Assembly (NCBI GenBank): GCA_964569865.1 | Contig: CAZMVQ010000003.1 | Coordinates: 1 to 64,000, forward strand | From: DROE01 sp964569865 | Lineage (GTDB): Bacteria > Pseudomonadota > Alphaproteobacteria > Rhizobiales > Devosiaceae | Reading direction: 5' to 3' | Length of the DNA: 64,000 nucleotides | Shown here: piece after piece, positions 7,961-17,646 of the stretch | Layout: the number at the start of each line of letters is the position of its first letter | How positions within the stretch are numbered: position 1 is the stretch's first letter | The notes under the pieces: generated by a model | The model's input: only the letters and a program-made list of their open reading frames with translations | Databases searched by the model: none | What the model was told of the DNA's origin: nothing | Made by a program: the position numbers and the translations under genes

Positions 7961-9172
7961 ATGAGCAAGATCAAAGTTGCCAATCCCGTTGTTGAACTCG
8001 ACGGGGACGAGATGACACGCATCATCTGGCAGGCAATTAAAGACAAACTGATTCACCCCTATCTGGATATTGATCTTGAATATTATGATCTGGGAATTGA
8101 AGCTCGCGATGCCAGTGATGACCAGATTACTATCGACGCTGCAAACGCCATTAAAAAACACGGCGTTGGCGTAAAATGCGCCACCATCACTCCCGATGAA
8201 GCACGAGTGGAAGAATTCGGCCTAAAGAAAATGTGGCGCTCTCCCAATGGCACCATCCGCAACATTCTAGGCGGAGTGATTTTTCGCGAGCCAATCATTT
8301 GTGACAATGTTCCCCGCCTTGTTCCGGGCTGGACCCAGCCAATTATCGTGGGCCGTCATGCCTATGGTGACCAATATCGTGCCACCGATTTTCGTTTCCC
8401 CGGCAAGGGCAAGCTATCCATAAAGTTCGTTGGCGAAGATGGCCAAGAAATCGAACACGAGGTGTTTGATGCCCCCTCCTCCGGCATTGCTATGGCCATG
8501 TATAATCTTGACAATTCAATTCGCGACTTTGCTCGTGCCTCGCTTAATTACGCCCTGCAACGCAAAGTTCCGTGTTATCTCTCCACAAAGAACACCATCA
8601 TGAAAATTTATGATGGACGCTTCAAGGATATTTTTGAGCAGATTTTTAATGATGAATTTGCTGATGACTACAAAAAAGCTGGCATTACATATGAGCACCG
8701 TCTGATCGACGATATGGTTGCCGCTGCTCTAAAATGGTCAGGCGGATATGTCTGGGCATGTAAAAACTATGATGGAGATGTACAGTCAGACATCGTAGCG
8801 CAAGGCTTTGGTTCCCTTGGCCTTATGACATCAGTGTTGATGACCCCGGATGGAAATGTTGTAGAAAGTGAAGCAGCGCACGGCACCGTTACCCGTCATT
8901 ATCGCCAGCATCAGGAGGGCAAGGATACTTCCACCAATTCCACCGCATCAGTTTATGCATGGACCCGTGGCCTGTCCCACCGTGCCAAGCTCGATGATAA
9001 TAAACAATTGGCAAAATTTGCCATCACGTTGGAAGAAACCGTGGTCAACACCATTCAAAGCGGCTCAATGACCAAAGATCTGGCGCTTTTGGTTGGGCCA
9101 GAACAAGAATGGCTCACCACTATGGGGTTTTTGGATGCGATCGAGCAAAACCTGCAAAAAGCAATGAAATAG
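7961..9172 (+). CDS. icd: NADP-dependent isocitrate dehydrogenase
   Basis: 403 residues, the eukaryotic-like homodimeric type used by alphaproteobacteria. It opens with VVELDGDEMTRIIW and contains SPNGTIRNILGG (isocitrate binding), DDMVAAALKWSGG and the EAAHGTVTRHYR block of the NADP site. It oxidises isocitrate to 2-oxoglutarate in the TCA cycle. The start at 7961 has GGAG 6 bases upstream; the TTG at 7949 is not needed. A clear terminator follows at 9205-9236. Single-gene transcription unit. Confidence 0.97.
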   Translation: MSKIKVANPVVELDGDEMTRIIWQAIKDKLIHPYLDIDLEYYDLGIEARDASDDQITIDAANAIKKHGVGVKCATITPDEARVEEFGLKKMWRSPNGTIRNILGGVIFREPIICDNVPRLVPGWTQPIIVGRHAYGDQYRATDFRFPGKGKLSIKFVGEDGQEIEHEVFDAPSSGIAMAMYNLDNSIRDFARASLNYALQRKVPCYLSTKNTIMKIYDGRFKDIFEQIFNDEFADDYKKAGITYEHRLIDDMVAAALKWSGGYVWACKNYDGDVQSDIVAQGFGSLGLMTSVLMTPDGNVVESEAAHGTVTRHYRQHQEGKDTSTNSTASVYAWTRGLSHRAKLDDNKQLAKFAITLEETVVNTIQSGSMTKDLALLVGPEQEWLTTMGFLDAIEQNLQKAMK

Positions 9173-9204
9173 GTTTTTTAAAACCTAAGACATACTAAAA
9201 TATC

Positions 9205-9236
9205 AAAATGGCGGGTGCGCAACACCCGCCATTTTT
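9205..9236 (+). terminator. intrinsic terminator after icd
   Basis: A 13-bp perfect stem AAAATGGCGGGTG / CACCCGCCATTTT with a 5-base loop, followed by T. It lies between icd and the converging alaS gene and may also serve alaS. Confidence 0.9.
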
Positions 9237-9283
9237 GTATCCGCAATTCTGCTTTTAAAGTAAGCCAAGACTAAAAATGTAAC

Positions 9284-11953
9284 TTATGAATTGGAGATTT
9301 TGTTGCGAATTTCCTCTAGCGCAGTCGCAGCTTTTGCACCGTCCGGGCCACCAGCCTGAGCCATATCATCACGACCGCCGCCGCCCTTGCCGCCAAGTGC
9401 CGCAGCGCCAATTCTCACAAGATCAACGGCGCTTATTTTATCGGTCAGATCTTTGGTAACACCAATGGCTAAACCGGCTTTTCCATCCTCGGTTACTCCG
9501 ATTAATACCGCAATTCCCGATCCCATTTGTTTTTTTGTCTGGTCGACAATTCCGCGCAGGTCTTTTGATGCCAGCCCTTTTACAACCCGACCGGAAAAAT
9601 TAAAGCCGTTGATTGTTTCTATCTCGTTTTTGTCGCCACCTTCACCGCCCATTGCAATTTTCTGACGGGTTTTTTCCAACTCGCGCTCAAGCTTTTTACG
9701 TTCGTCAATCAAAGACTGAACCCGTTGCAGTGCTTCGACAGGCGATGACTTCAATTTACCGGCAAGGGATTTTAATGTCTCATCCTGTGTCACCAGATAA
9801 TCACGTGCACCCTCTGCGCTAACTGCTTCAAGTCGACGAACTCCAGCCGCCACCGAAGTCTCCTGAACAATGCGAATTATTCCAATATCTCCCGTACGAC
9901 GAGCATGAGTCCCACCGCACAATTCCATGGAATATGGTTTTTTTGAATGTTGCGCGGCATTTTCTTCAGGCTCGTAGCCCATGCGAACTACGCGAACTTC
10001 ATCGCCGTATTTTTCTCCAAAAAGCGCCATGGCACCGGCTTCGCGCGCAGCATCTACGCCCATCAACTGGGTTTCAACCGGTGAGTTTTGCAAAACAACC
10101 TGATTGGCAAGCCGTTCAATTTCTTCAATTTCTGTTTTGCTCACCGACTTATTATGGGAAAAATCAAATCGCAATTTTTTTGAATCCACCAACGAGCCTT
10201 TTTGCACTACATGGGTTCCAAGAACCTTGCGCAATGCTTCATGCAACAAATGAGTTGCCGAATGATTGGCCCGAATTGCTGTGCGGTTATTCTTGTCCAC
10301 ATTCAGCGAAACAGCATCGCCAATCGATATTTTGCCTGACTTGACTTTAATGCTGTGGCCAAAAATACCGCCTGCCTGTTTTTGCACGTCGCTGACAATT
10401 GCTAATGACCTATCACCGGCAATTTCTCCGGTATCACCAACCTGTCCACCGCTTTCCGCGTAAAAAGGAGTTTGATTGCAAACCAGAAAACCAATTTGTC
10501 CGGCGCTTAGTTCATCGACTTCTTCCCCGTCCATAACAAGGGCAACCACTTCTCCTTGCGCTGATTCACTATCATATCCCAAAAATTCACTGGCCCCGAC
10601 CCGATCCGATATAGAAAACCAGATCAAATCATCAGCGCTACCGCCGGAACCTTTCCAACTGGCTCTAGCTAAGGTTTTTTGTGCTTCCATCGCCTGATCA
10701 AAACCATCCTTGTCAACGCCAATTTTGCGTTCGCGCAATGCATCCTCGGTTAAATCAAGCGGAAATCCATAAGTGTCATAAAGCGAAAACGCGGTTTTTC
10801 CATCCAAAACATCACCTGTTCCAAGAACCGAGGTCTTTTGATTTAGAATTTGCAAACCCCGTGACAAGGTTTTTAAGAAGCGCTCTTCTTCCAGCATTAT
10901 TGTTTCTGAAATCATTTCCTGACCATGAACAAGTTCGGGATAAGCCTGACCCATTTCTTGCACCAGCACCGGCACCATTTTATAAATGGCAGGATCATCA
11001 GCTCCAAGCAGGGAGGCATGGCGCATAGCGCGGCGCATTATCCGACGCAATACATACCCTCGCCCTTCATTCGAAGGCAAAACCCCCTCGGAAATCAAAA
11101 ACGCCATCGAACGCAAATGATCGCCAATTACCCTTTGAGAAACCAGATTATCACCACCAGCAAGTGAGCCGGTTGCCTGCGCGCCAGCATCAATAAGGGT
11201 CTGAAACATATCAGTTTCAAACACATTATTGGTACCCTGCAAAAGCGCCGAAATTCTTTCCAGCCCCATACCCGTGTCAATCGAAGGTTTTGGAAGGTCT
11301 AATCTACTCCCGTCTGCCTGCTGCTCGTATTGCATGAATACAAGGTTCCATATTTCAATGAACCTGTCCCCGTCTTCATCAACACTGCCCGGAGGCCCGC
11401 CCCAAAACTTGTCTCCGTAATCATAAAAAATTTCTGAGCAAGGACCGCACGGTCCCGTATCTCCCATCGACCAGAAATTATCGCTGGTAGAAATGCGGAT
11501 AATCCTGTCTTCACTCAAACCGGCAATGCGCTTCCACAAATCATAAGCTTCGTCATCTTCGTTATATACCGTGACTAAAAGTTTATCTTTTGAAACTCCA
11601 AAATCACGAGTGATCAGGTTCCATGCAAGTTCAATCGCCCGGTCTTTGAAATAGTCGCCAAACGAAAAATTTCCCAGCATTTCAAAAAATGTCAGGTGCC
11701 GCGCTGTCATTCCCACATTATCAAGATCGTTGTGCTTGCCACCGGCCCGCACACATTTTTGTGAAGTAACCGCTGTGGTATATGGGCGTTTTTCAATGCC
11801 TGTAAAAACATTTTTAAACTGCACCATTCCTGCATTGGTAAACATCAGGGTAGGGTCATTTTGCGGCACCAAAGGACCCGAGGGAACCTTTGCGTGGCCT
11901 TCAGCGGCAAAATAGTCAATAAATGTGCGGCGAATGTCGTTGACGCTAGTCAT
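9284..11953 (-). CDS. alaS: alanyl-tRNA synthetase
   Basis: 889 residues, full length for the family. It starts MTSVNDIRRTFIDYF and carries the class II core (RHLTFFEMLGNFSFGDYF, about 85-102), the editing-site zinc ligands (HSATHLLHEAL and CGGTHARRTGDIG) and the C-terminal glycine-rich DHHA1 region (GGKGGGGRDDMAQAGG). It charges tRNA-Ala and clears mischarged Ser and Gly. Transcribed in the same direction as recA upstream, but a terminator at 12132-12161 separates them, so alaS probably has its own promoter in 11954-12131. Confidence 0.98.
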   Translation of the reverse strand: MTSVNDIRRTFIDYFAAEGHAKVPSGPLVPQNDPTLMFTNAGMVQFKNVFTGIEKRPYTTAVTSQKCVRAGGKHNDLDNVGMTARHLTFFEMLGNFSFGDYFKDRAIELAWNLITRDFGVSKDKLLVTVYNEDDEAYDLWKRIAGLSEDRIIRISTSDNFWSMGDTGPCGPCSEIFYDYGDKFWGGPPGSVDEDGDRFIEIWNLVFMQYEQQADGSRLDLPKPSIDTGMGLERISALLQGTNNVFETDMFQTLIDAGAQATGSLAGGDNLVSQRVIGDHLRSMAFLISEGVLPSNEGRGYVLRRIMRRAMRHASLLGADDPAIYKMVPVLVQEMGQAYPELVHGQEMISETIMLEEERFLKTLSRGLQILNQKTSVLGTGDVLDGKTAFSLYDTYGFPLDLTEDALRERKIGVDKDGFDQAMEAQKTLARASWKGSGGSADDLIWFSISDRVGASEFLGYDSESAQGEVVALVMDGEEVDELSAGQIGFLVCNQTPFYAESGGQVGDTGEIAGDRSLAIVSDVQKQAGGIFGHSIKVKSGKISIGDAVSLNVDKNNRTAIRANHSATHLLHEALRKVLGTHVVQKGSLVDSKKLRFDFSHNKSVSKTEIEEIERLANQVVLQNSPVETQLMGVDAAREAGAMALFGEKYGDEVRVVRMGYEPEENAAQHSKKPYSMELCGGTHARRTGDIGIIRIVQETSVAAGVRRLEAVSAEGARDYLVTQDETLKSLAGKLKSSPVEALQRVQSLIDERKKLERELEKTRQKIAMGGEGGDKNEIETINGFNFSGRVVKGLASKDLRGIVDQTKKQMGSGIAVLIGVTEDGKAGLAIGVTKDLTDKISAVDLVRIGAAALGGKGGGGRDDMAQAGGPDGAKAATALEEIRNKISNS

Positions 11954-12133
11954 AAAATCTGTCCGTTACAAAAAAAATAGACAGGTGAAAACCTATCCTG
12001 AGAAATCAAGCAAATTTCTTCTATATTGCCAATGGCTTGCAGTCCAGTATCACTTCACTCGTAATTGAATGTACTCATGTAGGTCTGAATGTTTTCAAAA
12101 ATCAACACTCCAAGCAAATTCACACTTAAAACT

Positions 12134-12161
12134 AAAAAAAGGTGACCAATTTGGCCACCTT
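12134..12161 (-). terminator. intrinsic terminator after recA
   Basis: Read on the - strand: stem AAGGTGGCCA / TGGTCACCTT (one mismatch) with a 3-base loop, followed by seven T. It lies about 70 bp past the recA stop. A separate 12-bp palindrome, GGAGATATCTCC, lies at 12167-12178, between the recA stop and this stem. Confidence 0.8.
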
Positions 12162-12228
12162 CATTAGGAGATATCTCCACCATTCAATGCATTTATTTAG
12201 CACTATCGGTATCTAAAATCAGCTAAAT

Positions 12229-13338
12229 CTATTCGCCTTTTTCAGCCTTGTCTGCTTTTTCACCCTTGTCTGCAATAATTTCAACCAAGCCTTTGGCATC
12301 TATAACATCCTCTCCCTCAATCAGCCCGGCACTCTGGCGAACACCAAGTTCAATCTCATCGGCAATTTCCGGGTTTTCCAGCAAGAACTGGCGCGAGTTT
12401 TCCCGTCCCTGCCCCAATCTTTGACTGTTATAGGAAAACCATGAACCCGATTTTTCCACCATCCCGGATTTCACTCCAAGATCAAGCAATTCACCGGTTT
12501 TAGAAATTCCCTCTCCATACATGATGTCAAATTCGACCTGACGGAACGGCGGCGCAAGTTTGTTTTTAACCACCTTTACCCTTGTCTGGTTACCAACGGC
12601 TTCATCTCGATCCTTAATGGTACCAATCCGGCGAATATCCAGACGTACCGAGGAATAAAACTTTAGAGCGTTGCCCCCGGTGGTAGTTTCAGGCGAACCA
12701 AACATAACGCCAATTTTCATTCTGATCTGATTGATAAACACCACCATGGTGCGCGATTTTGAAATGGAACCTGTTAGCTTACGCATGGCCTGACTCATCA
12801 AACGAGCCTGAAGGCCCGGCAATGAATCTCCCATCTCCCCTTCCAGTTCGGCCCTGGGTGTAAGAGCTGCTACCGAATCAATCACCAAAATATCCACAGC
12901 CCCCGAACGCACCAGCGTATCGGTAATTTCTAACGCCTGCTCCCCGGAATCTGGTTGGGAAACTAACATCGCATCAACATCAACGCCCAATTTTTTCGCA
13001 TATTCCGGGTCCAGCGCATGTTCCGCATCAACAAAGGCACAAATACCACCCGCTTTTTGCGCTTCTGCAATTACATGCAATGCCAAAGTGGTTTTGCCCG
13101 AGCTCTCCGGGCCAAAAATTTCCACAACCCTGCCCCTTGGCAGACCGCCAATTCCAAGGGCAATATCCAAACCAAGAGAACCGGTTGAAATTGATTCGAC
13201 CTTTTGAATAGTATTTTCACCAAGGCGCATAATGGAGCCCTTGCCAAAATTGCGCTCTATCTGCCCAAGTGCCGCTTCCAGCGCCTTATTTTTATCCATT
13301 GATTTATTCTCAACTACCCGAAGTGACGACTTTGCCAT
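12229..13338 (-). CDS. recA: recombinase RecA
   Basis: 369 residues. Walker A GPESSGKT at residues 76-83, the LVIDSVAALTPRAE block, the DNA-binding loop region, and a Lys/Glu-rich acidic tail (KGEKADKAEKGE). RecA forms filaments on single-stranded DNA, drives strand exchange and triggers LexA self-cleavage. ATG 13338 is chosen because AGGAG lies 7 bases upstream; a TTG two codons earlier is too close to it. A LexA-like box lies upstream at 13454-13468. Next to alaS and cckA, as in many Hyphomicrobiales. Confidence 0.98.
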   Translation of the reverse strand: MAKSSLRVVENKSMDKNKALEAALGQIERNFGKGSIMRLGENTIQKVESISTGSLGLDIALGIGGLPRGRVVEIFGPESSGKTTLALHVIAEAQKAGGICAFVDAEHALDPEYAKKLGVDVDAMLVSQPDSGEQALEITDTLVRSGAVDILVIDSVAALTPRAELEGEMGDSLPGLQARLMSQAMRKLTGSISKSRTMVVFINQIRMKIGVMFGSPETTTGGNALKFYSSVRLDIRRIGTIKDRDEAVGNQTRVKVVKNKLAPPFRQVEFDIMYGEGISKTGELLDLGVKSGMVEKSGSWFSYNSQRLGQGRENSRQFLLENPEIADEIELGVRQSAGLIEGEDVIDAKGLVEIIADKGEKADKAEKGE

Positions 13339-13453
13339 AACCAATCTCCTATTTCAAAAACCCATAATTTACTAATTGTGATTTTTCACAAGCGCGATAA
13401 CATTCAGTGCGTTGTGGAATTTTCACCTTTGATGCTTATATTGTACTTAGTTT

Positions 13454-13468
13454 GTTCTCATTTTGTTT
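13454..13468 (-). promoter_or_regulatory. LexA (SOS) box candidate for recA
   Basis: On + the sequence reads GTTC-TCATTTT-GTTT, one mismatch from the alphaproteobacterial LexA box GTTC-N7-GTTC. It lies about 115 bp before the recA start, a normal distance for an SOS promoter. Confidence 0.6.
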
Positions 13469-13704
13469 CTATTTTGTCAACAGGAAAGAAAATGTTAAAT
13501 TATTTCAATCTGTCCTAGAAAATTAGTGCGCAGGACCAATACCGAATCGTCGTTATCAAAACTTCAGGCATGGTCACCTTATTTTAGAGCAATCAATTTC
13601 AATTTATTTTCATACGGGTTTTACCTTGGAACAATTATTAAGGTTGCTTAACCACAAAAAATCACTATCTAAAGATTGTTAGCCTGATTTTTGGGCTGGC
13701 AAAG

Positions 13705-13890
13705 TTCTCAGGGCGGGGCGAAATTCCCCACCGGCGGTAAGAGGAAGTTTTCAGTTAATTGAACTGAGATTTTCCTTAAAGCCCGCGAGCGCTGATAAAA
13801 GCAATGTTCTTTTTTGAACGTTTTTATCGGGTCAGCAGATTTGGTGTAACTCCAAAGCCGACGGTCATAGTCCGGATGAGAGAGAACGGG
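13705..13890 (+). ncRNA. FMN riboswitch (RFN element)
   Basis: Contains the near-invariant RFN blocks in order: TCAGGGCGGGGCGAAATTCC, then CCCACCGGCGGTAA, a variable arm, AGCCCGCGAGCG, a second variable arm, GTCAGCAGATTTGGTG, and CCGACGGTCATAGTCCGGAT followed by GAGAGA. These make the six-stem FMN aptamer. It lies about 115 bp before the start of a riboflavin-transporter-like gene, so FMN should shut that gene down. The short spacer and the possible occlusion of the AAAGGA ribosome site suggest translational control, but I did not fold it. Confidence 0.95.
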
Positions 13891-14003
13891 AAACGGTTGG
13901 CGCAGCTATGGGCAATTCCGCTTTTTTGCGGTTTTACCAGCTTCATTCGATCCCGCTTTACCCTGAGGCATGTTCGGGTTTAAGCGATGAAAGGATCGAA
14001 GAA

Positions 14004-14969
14004 ATGAACCAGACAGCCTCTAAAACTACTAGTAACTACGCAATGACCGCCACATTTTACATGCTTGGCGCTCAAGCAATGTTTGCCATTGTAAACTTTA
14101 CCTATGACGTATTGACCAACCCGTGGAACCCGATGTTAGAGGGCGAAAAACTCTCATCCTCCTCCACCGTGTTCTGGCAATATCTGATTGCAACAGCCTT
14201 TATTCTTCCGCTGGTGTTTAGGATCGGTTTGGATAAACTCAAGACCCGCCACCCGATGCTGCACGAAATCCGCGCCCTTGCTTCTGCACTAGGAGCTCAG
14301 GTTTTTGTGTTTGGCTTTGCCTCAGGCGTGCCGGTCTGGCAAATGGTGGGACTGTTATTGACAGGCCCGTTTTTTGTGTTGATCGGCTCAGTGCTGTTTT
14401 TGGGAGAACGCTTGACCACCACCCGGATTGCCATGTCCGTTATTGCCTTCATCGGAGCGTTTCTGATTGTTGGCTTTGGATCGGATTCATTTACGGCCGC
14501 ATCCCTGTTGCCGGTAATGGCCGCCATGTTCTGGAGTGCAACGACCCTGATAAGCAAATTTTTATCGCGTGAAGAAACAGCGGAAACACTAACGCTGTCT
14601 CTGGTGCTTCTGATCTCCATTAATCACGCCATTATCGGCACGGCGCTGTTCTTTTTAACGTTTATATTGCCTGAAGGCACCCTGCCCGCAACGCTTACGG
14701 CGGGAATTGATTTCAGCTTTCCCGTGGGCAATGCCCTGTGGTGGATCTTGCTTTTGGCATTAATAACCGCCGCATCACAATACCTGCTGTGGAGCGCATA
14801 TAAGCTGGCAGATGCCGCCTACCTGCAACCGTTTGATGACCTCAAACTGCCGATCAATGTGTTGCTTGGCTGGATATTGCTCTCTCAGGTGCCAACATTC
14901 TGGTTCTGGCCCGGTGCTGCGCTAATCGTTGGTGCCTCGCTATATATCGCCTGGCGTGAGGCGAAATAA
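14004..14969 (+). CDS. ribN: RibN-like riboflavin transporter (EamA/DMT family)
   Basis: 321 residues with about ten membrane helices forming two EamA repeats, the drug/metabolite transporter fold. An FMN riboswitch immediately upstream identifies the substrate class: RibN of Rhizobium leguminosarum is an EamA-type riboflavin importer under the same switch. The frame is open from 13908, but ATG 14004 has AAAGGA about 8 bases upstream and begins just before the first helix; the 32 extra codons look like leader sequence. The riboflavin assignment rests on context plus fold. No biosynthetic rib gene is adjacent. Confidence 0.85.
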   Translation: MNQTASKTTSNYAMTATFYMLGAQAMFAIVNFTYDVLTNPWNPMLEGEKLSSSSTVFWQYLIATAFILPLVFRIGLDKLKTRHPMLHEIRALASALGAQVFVFGFASGVPVWQMVGLLLTGPFFVLIGSVLFLGERLTTTRIAMSVIAFIGAFLIVGFGSDSFTAASLLPVMAAMFWSATTLISKFLSREETAETLTLSLVLLISINHAIIGTALFFLTFILPEGTLPATLTAGIDFSFPVGNALWWILLLALITAASQYLLWSAYKLADAAYLQPFDDLKLPINVLLGWILLSQVPTFWFWPGAALIVGASLYIAWREAK

Positions 14970-15021
14970 ACAAGTTTAACAAACACCCCACTAAAGAGGG
15001 TGGCGACCAGGGTTAGAAAGC

Positions 15022-17586
15022 CTAACTGTCGCCGCCTTCGCTTTGCGAAACACCTGACAGAACTTCCTTAACCTTGGAATTTATCTGATCAAAATTATAG
15101 GGTTTTGGCAAAAACTCAACCGAGCGATCATCCGCCAGACCATCGCGCATTTCCATTCTGGCAAATCCTGAAACAAAAATCACTTTGAGATCAGGCAAAC
15201 GCTTGCGCACCTCCACCAACAGGCTGGGGCCATCCATTCCCGGCATCATTACATCTGAAATCATCAGATCAATTTTATTGTCGATCTCGTCCAGAACTTC
15301 CAAAGCCTCATCGCCCCCGTCAGCCTCAAACACCTCATACCCGGTGGTTCGAAGAGTGCGCACAGAAATTGCCCTGACGATTTCGTCATCCTCAACAATT
15401 AAAATTCTTTCATTGCCGGTCAGATCTTTTGTTTTCTTTTCCGGCGCGGGACGAGAAATTTTTTCCATTTCTTCTTTACTGGCCACATATCTTGGGAAGA
15501 AGATAAGGAATTTTGTCCCTCTTCCCATCTGCGTATCCGCATAAATGAAGCCGCCGGTCTGTTTGATAATTCCATAAACCATGGAAAGCCCAAGCCCTGT
15601 TCCTTTTCCCTGCTCCTTGGTGGAAAAATATGGCTCATACATTTTCTCGAGCACTTCTTCTGGAATTCCGGTCCCCTGATCCTCGACCTCAATCAAAACA
15701 TATTCAGCCGCCGGCATGCCCTTATATGAGAATGTTGCCGCTTCCCGCTCGGTGACATTTCTGGTTCTAAGCTGAATTTCACCGCCATCGGGCATGGCAT
15801 CGCGAGCATTAATCGCAAGGTTTAATACCACCTGCTCCAATTGCACCGCGTCGGCTTTTATCGGCCAGACATCGCGACCATGGGAGACACTAAGAGAAAC
15901 TTTTTCACCCATCAGATGCTTCAGAAAAATATTATAATCATCAATCTGGGTTGTAACTTCCAAAATTTGCGGACGCAAAGTCTGCTGGCGTGAATAGGCC
16001 AGAAGCTGTTTCACCAGACCCGCTGCGCGATTAGCGCTTTGCTTGATCTGCATAATATCCGCAAATGAGGGATCAGTAGGTTTGTGCCTTAAGAACAAAA
16101 GATCCGCAAACCCGATAATGGCGGTGAGCACATTGTTGAAATCATGGGCAACCCCACCCGCCAATTGACCGATAGCCTGCATTTTTTGCGCCTGCACAAA
16201 TTGCGCCTGTAGCCTTGTATAATCAGTCATATCCAGCGCATAGATGATTACCTGCTCATCCAGATCCGCCGTTTTTTCAGAGGCCGACAGATAAAGCCTG
16301 ACAGATCGCTCCTCATCACCCGCCAGATTTGCATCCACCGGCTCGATTTGGGAGAGATTTTGATTGACCTGCACCAAGGCATCCTGAAATGCCTCCATGT
16401 GTTTTTTGTCGATTAATTCAGAAAATCCAGCCCCCTCGACAGCCTTTTCTGTGGTGCTGATATTAAAAATCCGCGCAAAAGGTGCATTGGTGCTAACGAT
16501 TTTTCCTTTGGCATCAAGGGTTGCGATGGCAAACGGTGTATCATTGAAAAATCTTGAGAATTTAACCTCAGCAGCCCTCAAATCATCAAGACTTTCGTCC
16601 CCGCGCGCTCTATCAAGCACCAAAGTTCTGGTTTCGCCAAGTTCACCTTCCGCAAGACGGGCCGCCCTGTGCAACAGTCGAACAGGAAAACTGGTGCCAT
16701 TGCGGTGAACCAGATCAATATCAATAATCTGGGTTTTTATTTCTCCGTCAGAGCGCCCCCCCATCAACAGATTGGCCCCGTCCCCGCGCACCAGATGATC
16801 AAGGCGCAAATCTCCGGGTTCGAACTCAGCCAGATCAATGCCCAGCCAATCGGCCAGAGTGGCATTTATATACTGCACGCTGCCCTCTTTATTGGCTGAA
16901 AAGAACCCGGCCGGAGCGTGATCCAGATAATCGATTGCCCGTTGTAACTCTAAAAAAGCGTTTTCCTGCCGGTCCCGATCCACTGAAATATCGCTGATTG
17001 TCCACGCTAAAAGGCTTTCACCTTTGCTTTGCAGCGGCGGTAGCAATCGCACAGCAATACGGTTCCATATGGGTTTGCTTTCTTTAACCCGGGTGCCGTC
17101 AAAATTTCTGGTAAGGCGAATATCTTCAATGGCATGGCGCCCTTCTCTAGCTGCCAGCGCTAACCTGTGCATGGATTCTGCGGCTTCTGGCTGATTGGCA
17201 AACAATCGAATTACTCCGACCGGTGCGCCAGCGCTGATTTTTTCAGACATTTGCAGATATTTGCGATTGGCATAGGAAATTTCGCCCTTTTTATTGGCGA
17301 TAACCACACCGTCAGGAGAGCTGTCCAACCATGAACGAGAAACCGTGCGCCCCTCGGCACCACTTCCAATTACAAACAGACCGGAGGCCAGAGCAAACAG
17401 ACAAAATACGCCAGCGACCGCCAATCCCCCCAAAAACAACAATAACCATTCTGAACGGATCTGATTACCAAAAAATGCGAAATATCCTGCAACCGCAACA
17501 AAGAACACGATCAATAAAATGACCCGCCACAAACTGCCGCGAGACGATTGTGCGCTTAGCGGCTCGGGATAATTTTCATCATACAT
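15022..17586 (-). CDS. cckA: cell-cycle hybrid histidine kinase CckA
   Basis: 854 residues. Two N-terminal membrane segments (about 19-40 and 47-72), three PAS-like regions (about 80-200, 210-330, 335-450), a HisKA domain with phospho-acceptor His481 in GGVAHDFNN, a HATPase domain (NARDAMPD, GTGLGLSMVYG) and a C-terminal receiver with Asp778 (ISDVMMPGMDG). CckA passes phosphate through ChpT to CtrA and CpdR and so controls cell-cycle and flagellar genes. The domain order and position next to recA match CckA of other alphaproteobacteria. CtrA-type boxes occur through the flagellar genes in this window. Confidence 0.93.
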   Translation of the reverse strand: MYDENYPEPLSAQSSRGSLWRVILLIVFFVAVAGYFAFFGNQIRSEWLLLFLGGLAVAGVFCLFALASGLFVIGSGAEGRTVSRSWLDSSPDGVVIANKKGEISYANRKYLQMSEKISAGAPVGVIRLFANQPEAAESMHRLALAAREGRHAIEDIRLTRNFDGTRVKESKPIWNRIAVRLLPPLQSKGESLLAWTISDISVDRDRQENAFLELQRAIDYLDHAPAGFFSANKEGSVQYINATLADWLGIDLAEFEPGDLRLDHLVRGDGANLLMGGRSDGEIKTQIIDIDLVHRNGTSFPVRLLHRAARLAEGELGETRTLVLDRARGDESLDDLRAAEVKFSRFFNDTPFAIATLDAKGKIVSTNAPFARIFNISTTEKAVEGAGFSELIDKKHMEAFQDALVQVNQNLSQIEPVDANLAGDEERSVRLYLSASEKTADLDEQVIIYALDMTDYTRLQAQFVQAQKMQAIGQLAGGVAHDFNNVLTAIIGFADLLFLRHKPTDPSFADIMQIKQSANRAAGLVKQLLAYSRQQTLRPQILEVTTQIDDYNIFLKHLMGEKVSLSVSHGRDVWPIKADAVQLEQVVLNLAINARDAMPDGGEIQLRTRNVTEREAATFSYKGMPAAEYVLIEVEDQGTGIPEEVLEKMYEPYFSTKEQGKGTGLGLSMVYGIIKQTGGFIYADTQMGRGTKFLIFFPRYVASKEEMEKISRPAPEKKTKDLTGNERILIVEDDEIVRAISVRTLRTTGYEVFEADGGDEALEVLDEIDNKIDLMISDVMMPGMDGPSLLVEVRKRLPDLKVIFVSGFARMEMRDGLADDRSVEFLPKPYNFDQINSKVKEVLSGVSQSEGGDS

Positions 17587-17607
17587 ATATATATCAACCC
17601 GATTTCT

Positions 17608-17644
17608 AGAGCTTAGGTTTTTATTTTAGCAAAAACCAAGCTCT
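17608..17644. repeat. inverted repeat upstream of cckA
   Basis: Arms AGAGCTTAGGTTTTT (17608-17622) and AAAAACCAAGCTCT (17631-17644) pair with one bulged base around an 8-base loop. It abuts the palindromic repeat array and lies 22 bp before the cckA start codon on the - strand, so it may be part of the repeat element or fold in the cckA leader. Confidence 0.6.
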
Positions 17645-17646
17645 AA

